A stretch of DNA of 64,000 bases from Photobacterium carnosum (lineage in GTDB: Bacteria > Pseudomonadota > Gammaproteobacteria > Enterobacterales > Vibrionaceae), in contig NZ_NPIB01000015.1 in assembly GCF_002849605.1 (NCBI RefSeq), forward strand, positions 1 to 64,000, written 5' to 3'. The notes beneath the pieces are model-generated. The model worked only from the letters and a program-made list of their open reading frames with translations, had not been told where the DNA came from and did not search any database. Shown here piece by piece: positions 61,937-64,000 of this stretch (position 1 is its first letter; each line of letters begins with the position of its first letter). The position numbers were made by a program, and so were the translations under genes.

Positions 61937-63553
61937 ATGTACCAAGATTTTTTTGGCATAAACGAAGCGCCATTTTCAATTGTGCCAAGTGCCCGTTTTC
62001 TTTACCTCAGTGAGCGTCATCGAGAAGCGTTAACTCACATGTTGTCAGGGTTAACCGATGGCGGTGGTTTTGGGTTACTAACGGGTGAAGTTGGTACCGG
62101 GAAAACTACAATATTACGTGCAATGATTTCGCGATTACCGCAACAAGCACAAGTGGCTGTGATCCTCAATCCAGCTTTATCATCCTATGATCTACTGGCC
62201 ACTATCTGTGATGAACTAGGATTATTTTACCGTGATGGAGCCAGTTTTAAGCAACTAACGGATATTATTTATCGGCATCTTATTGCTAATCATGCAGTGG
62301 GTAAGCAAACACTACTATTGGTTGATGAAGCGCAGCATTTAATGCCAGATGTGCTAGAACAATTGCGTTTGTTGACCAATTTGGAAACTGATAGTCGAAA
62401 ATTATTAAAGGTCGTATTAATTGGTCAACCCGAATTACAGCAATTATTACAACAAGAACGTTTACGCCAATTAGCACAACGGATCACTTCCCGTTACCAC
62501 TTGCTGCCATTGACCGAAACTGAAGTTAATGAATATATTCATTACCGTCTTAATGCGGTTGATTGTTTATATCCTGTCTTTAATACCAGCATTGTCAGTT
62601 ATATCGCTAAACAAACTCAAGGTGTACCGCGGTTAATTAACTTGGTGTGCAATAAATCGATGCAGTTAGCGTGTCAGGGCGGCGTTCACAGTGTGACCAA
62701 AGCAATGGTGGTTCAAGCCTGTGAAGATATATTGAGTTGGCAAGTACCATCAGTGGCTTCGTCACGTTCACGTTTAACATGGCTGCCATGGACAATAGCA
62801 GCGGCACTGTGTGGTGTGATGGCAACGGTGGCATGGCAATATTGGCCTCAAATAAATACTCAGACACAACCTTTAGCCGCCACGTCTTCTTCGCCAGTGG
62901 CAACAACGGATACTGCACCGTTAACAACGGCAGTCGTCAATACTGAAACTCGATTAGTGACAGCGATTAATGACAGTCGTAACCAACGTAATGCGATGCA
63001 AAGTCTGTATCAATTATGGGGCTTTGATACTGCATTAAATCAGGCAACGTGCGCGACAAGCTCTCGCATTGCATTGACGTGTTTTTCTGGTTCAACGACA
63101 TTAACGCGATTAGGATTGATTAATCGTCCGGTGATCGTGGCCCTTAATGATGGTAAACAGCAGCCTTTCTATGCGGTTGTGTATGCGATTACGAGTGATC
63201 GAATCGAGTTATTATTAGATAAACAACGTATTTCAGTGATGCCAGCATGGTTTGAAGCTCGTTGGAATGGTCACTTTAGTTTGCTATGGCGTCCACCGCT
63301 AGGAAATAAAACCACGATTCGTTTTGGTCAAAGTGGCGCGCGAGTCGCATGGTTAAATCAGCAGTTAAATACTTTCTTAGGTGATAATGGTTCACAGATT
63401 AGTTACTTTGATCAAACGGTATTGGATAAATTACGTCGTTTTCAACGTGCGCAAGATATTACTGCTGATGGTATTGCTGGCCCCATGACCTTAATGATTC
63501 TTGATGCTGCGCTTAATCTTCCTGGACCGACGTTACAACCGGAGCAAATCTAA
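61937..63553 (+). CDS. gspA: General secretion pathway protein A (ExeA/GspA), AAA+ ATPase with peptidoglycan-binding domain
   Basis: This 538-aa protein begins MYQDFFGINEAPFSI, typical of the ExeA/MshM-like AAA family. Walker A GEVGTGKT is at residues 50-57 and Walker B LLLVDEA at 126-132. A sensor region with RLRQLAQRITSRYHL follows. One membrane helix (about residues 281-303) separates the cytoplasmic ATPase from a periplasmic part. That part ends in a peptidoglycan-binding domain (about 450-530, with LRRFQRAQDITADGIAGPMT). In Aeromonas, ExeA with ExeB remodels peptidoglycan so that the type II secretin can assemble. The start has a weak ribosome-binding site. It overlaps gspB by one base. 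Confidence 0.92.
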   Translation: MYQDFFGINEAPFSIVPSARFLYLSERHREALTHMLSGLTDGGGFGLLTGEVGTGKTTILRAMISRLPQQAQVAVILNPALSSYDLLATICDELGLFYRDGASFKQLTDIIYRHLIANHAVGKQTLLLVDEAQHLMPDVLEQLRLLTNLETDSRKLLKVVLIGQPELQQLLQQERLRQLAQRITSRYHLLPLTETEVNEYIHYRLNAVDCLYPVFNTSIVSYIAKQTQGVPRLINLVCNKSMQLACQGGVHSVTKAMVVQACEDILSWQVPSVASSRSRLTWLPWTIAAALCGVMATVAWQYWPQINTQTQPLAATSSSPVATTDTAPLTTAVVNTETRLVTAINDSRNQRNAMQSLYQLWGFDTALNQATCATSSRIALTCFSGSTTLTRLGLINRPVIVALNDGKQQPFYAVVYAITSDRIELLLDKQRISVMPAWFEARWNGHFSLLWRPPLGNKTTIRFGQSGARVAWLNQQLNTFLGDNGSQISYFDQTVLDKLRRFQRAQDITADGIAGPMTLMILDAALNLPGPTLQPEQI

Positions 63554-64000
63554 TGTCTCAGTTATTAACGGCTTTAAAACAATCAGATGAAAATAATGTG
63601 ACTCAATTAAGCCGTGGGAATACTAATGGCGAGACTATGAAAATTGTGCATCCGATGCGTACTGTTAAGGCGCAACAATCGCGAATTAAGTGGGTGATGC
63701 CGATAATTATTGCTTTATTACCTGCCGCCTCGATTGTAGCTTATAAGGTTTATCAACAACACTCAGTTATTACAACGGCAGCGCTTAATCATCAACCAGA
63801 ATTAAAGGCTGTAGCATTAGCTGTATCAACACATTCCGTGTCGCAACCACCGAATAAACAAGCGCTACACTTAACTCAAGCGACGGCGGATACCGATGTA
63901 ATATTTATGGCATATCCCGATTTGGTTACTGAACCCTTACCGATCAGTGATAGTCTTTATTCTGCTTCTCCTGCCTATTCATTAAATGATGATAGCGAGA
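63553..64000 (+). CDS. gspB: General secretion pathway protein B (GspB/ExeB), N-terminal part
   Basis: The gene starts at the ATG overlapping the gspA stop (TAATG) and runs off the window after 149 codons. The product begins MSQLLTALKQSDE, has one membrane helix at about residues 47-65 and continues into a Pro/Thr/Gln-rich periplasmic linker. This fits GspB/ExeB, the partner of GspA in secretin assembly. The C-terminal domain that would settle the assignment lies outside the window, so the call rests on the N-terminal architecture and on being coupled to gspA. Confidence 0.85.
   Translation, partial: MSQLLTALKQSDENNVTQLSRGNTNGETMKIVHPMRTVKAQQSRIKWVMPIIIALLPAASIVAYKVYQQHSVITTAALNHQPELKAVALAVSTHSVSQPPNKQALHLTQATADTDVIFMAYPDLVTEPLPISDSLYSASPAYSLNDDSE

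Overview
The window is a stretch of core chromosome from a gammaproteobacterium. Family-level assignment to the Vibrionaceae is well supported by several features. The protein sequences are close to Vibrio and Escherichia orthologues. The lptD-surA-pdxA-rsmA-apaG-apaH cluster, the rpsU-yqeY-dnaG-rpoD macromolecular-synthesis cluster and the leuL-leuABCD operon are all present. The intergenic DNA is AT-rich. Photobacterium is my best guess at genus, but that is inference. I see no insertion sequence, prophage, integron, CRISPR array, restriction or toxin-antitoxin locus. I did not find a clearly novel system here; the more unusual material is regulatory RNA, one heavily decayed gene and a large gene-free gap.

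Layout. 1-520 is the end of an rRNA operon (23S 3' end, 5S, tRNA-Asp). It is followed by about 1.3 kb of AT-rich DNA with no recognisable gene. 1.8-7.3 kb is tamA-tamB (outer-membrane translocation and assembly module). 7.4-9.5 kb (minus) carries a periplasmic rhodanese, inorganic pyrophosphatase and fructose-1,6-bisphosphatase. 9.7-11.7 kb is mpl-ubiX. 11.8-13.6 kb is the divergent argR / mdh pair. 13.7-18.1 kb holds a 63-aa protein, ispB, rplU-rpmA, a YhbE-type transporter and obgE. 18.2-20.0 kb is yjjP-yjjB and folA. 20.1-27.1 kb (minus) is lptD-surA-pdxA-rsmA-apaG-apaH, with djlA divergent.

28.2-32.6 kb (minus) holds a D-2-hydroxyacid dehydrogenase, a wrecked rluA-type pseudouridine synthase gene and rapA. 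32.9-34.3 kb is a PIN-PhoH protein. 34.4-37.9 kb (minus) is the thiamine ABC transporter thiB-thiP-thiQ behind a TPP riboswitch. Next come a DUF547 lipoprotein-like secreted protein and the leucine operon leuA-B-C-D, with a leader peptide and attenuator. 44.4-48.7 kb (plus) is a long-chain acyl-CoA synthetase and ilvI-ilvH. 48.8-51.2 kb (minus) is a GntR regulator and pykF, the latter with an apparently structured leader. 51.7-56.5 kb (minus) is tRNA-Ile2, rpoD, dnaG, yqeY and rpsU. 56.8-60.4 kb is tsaD, plsY (minus), folB-folK and uppP. 60.5-61.7 kb is cca (minus). The window ends with gspA and the start of gspB.

The genes group by process. Envelope biogenesis is represented by tamAB, lptD, surA, djlA, mpl, uppP and plsY. 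Translation and replication are represented by rRNA, tRNAs, rplU, rpmA, rpsU, obgE, rsmA, tsaD, cca, dnaG and rpoD. Branched-chain amino-acid synthesis is represented by leuABCD and ilvIH, folate by folA, folB and folK, and central carbon by fbp, mdh and pykF. Several start codons were placed by Shine-Dalgarno position and family length rather than at the longest possible reading frame.
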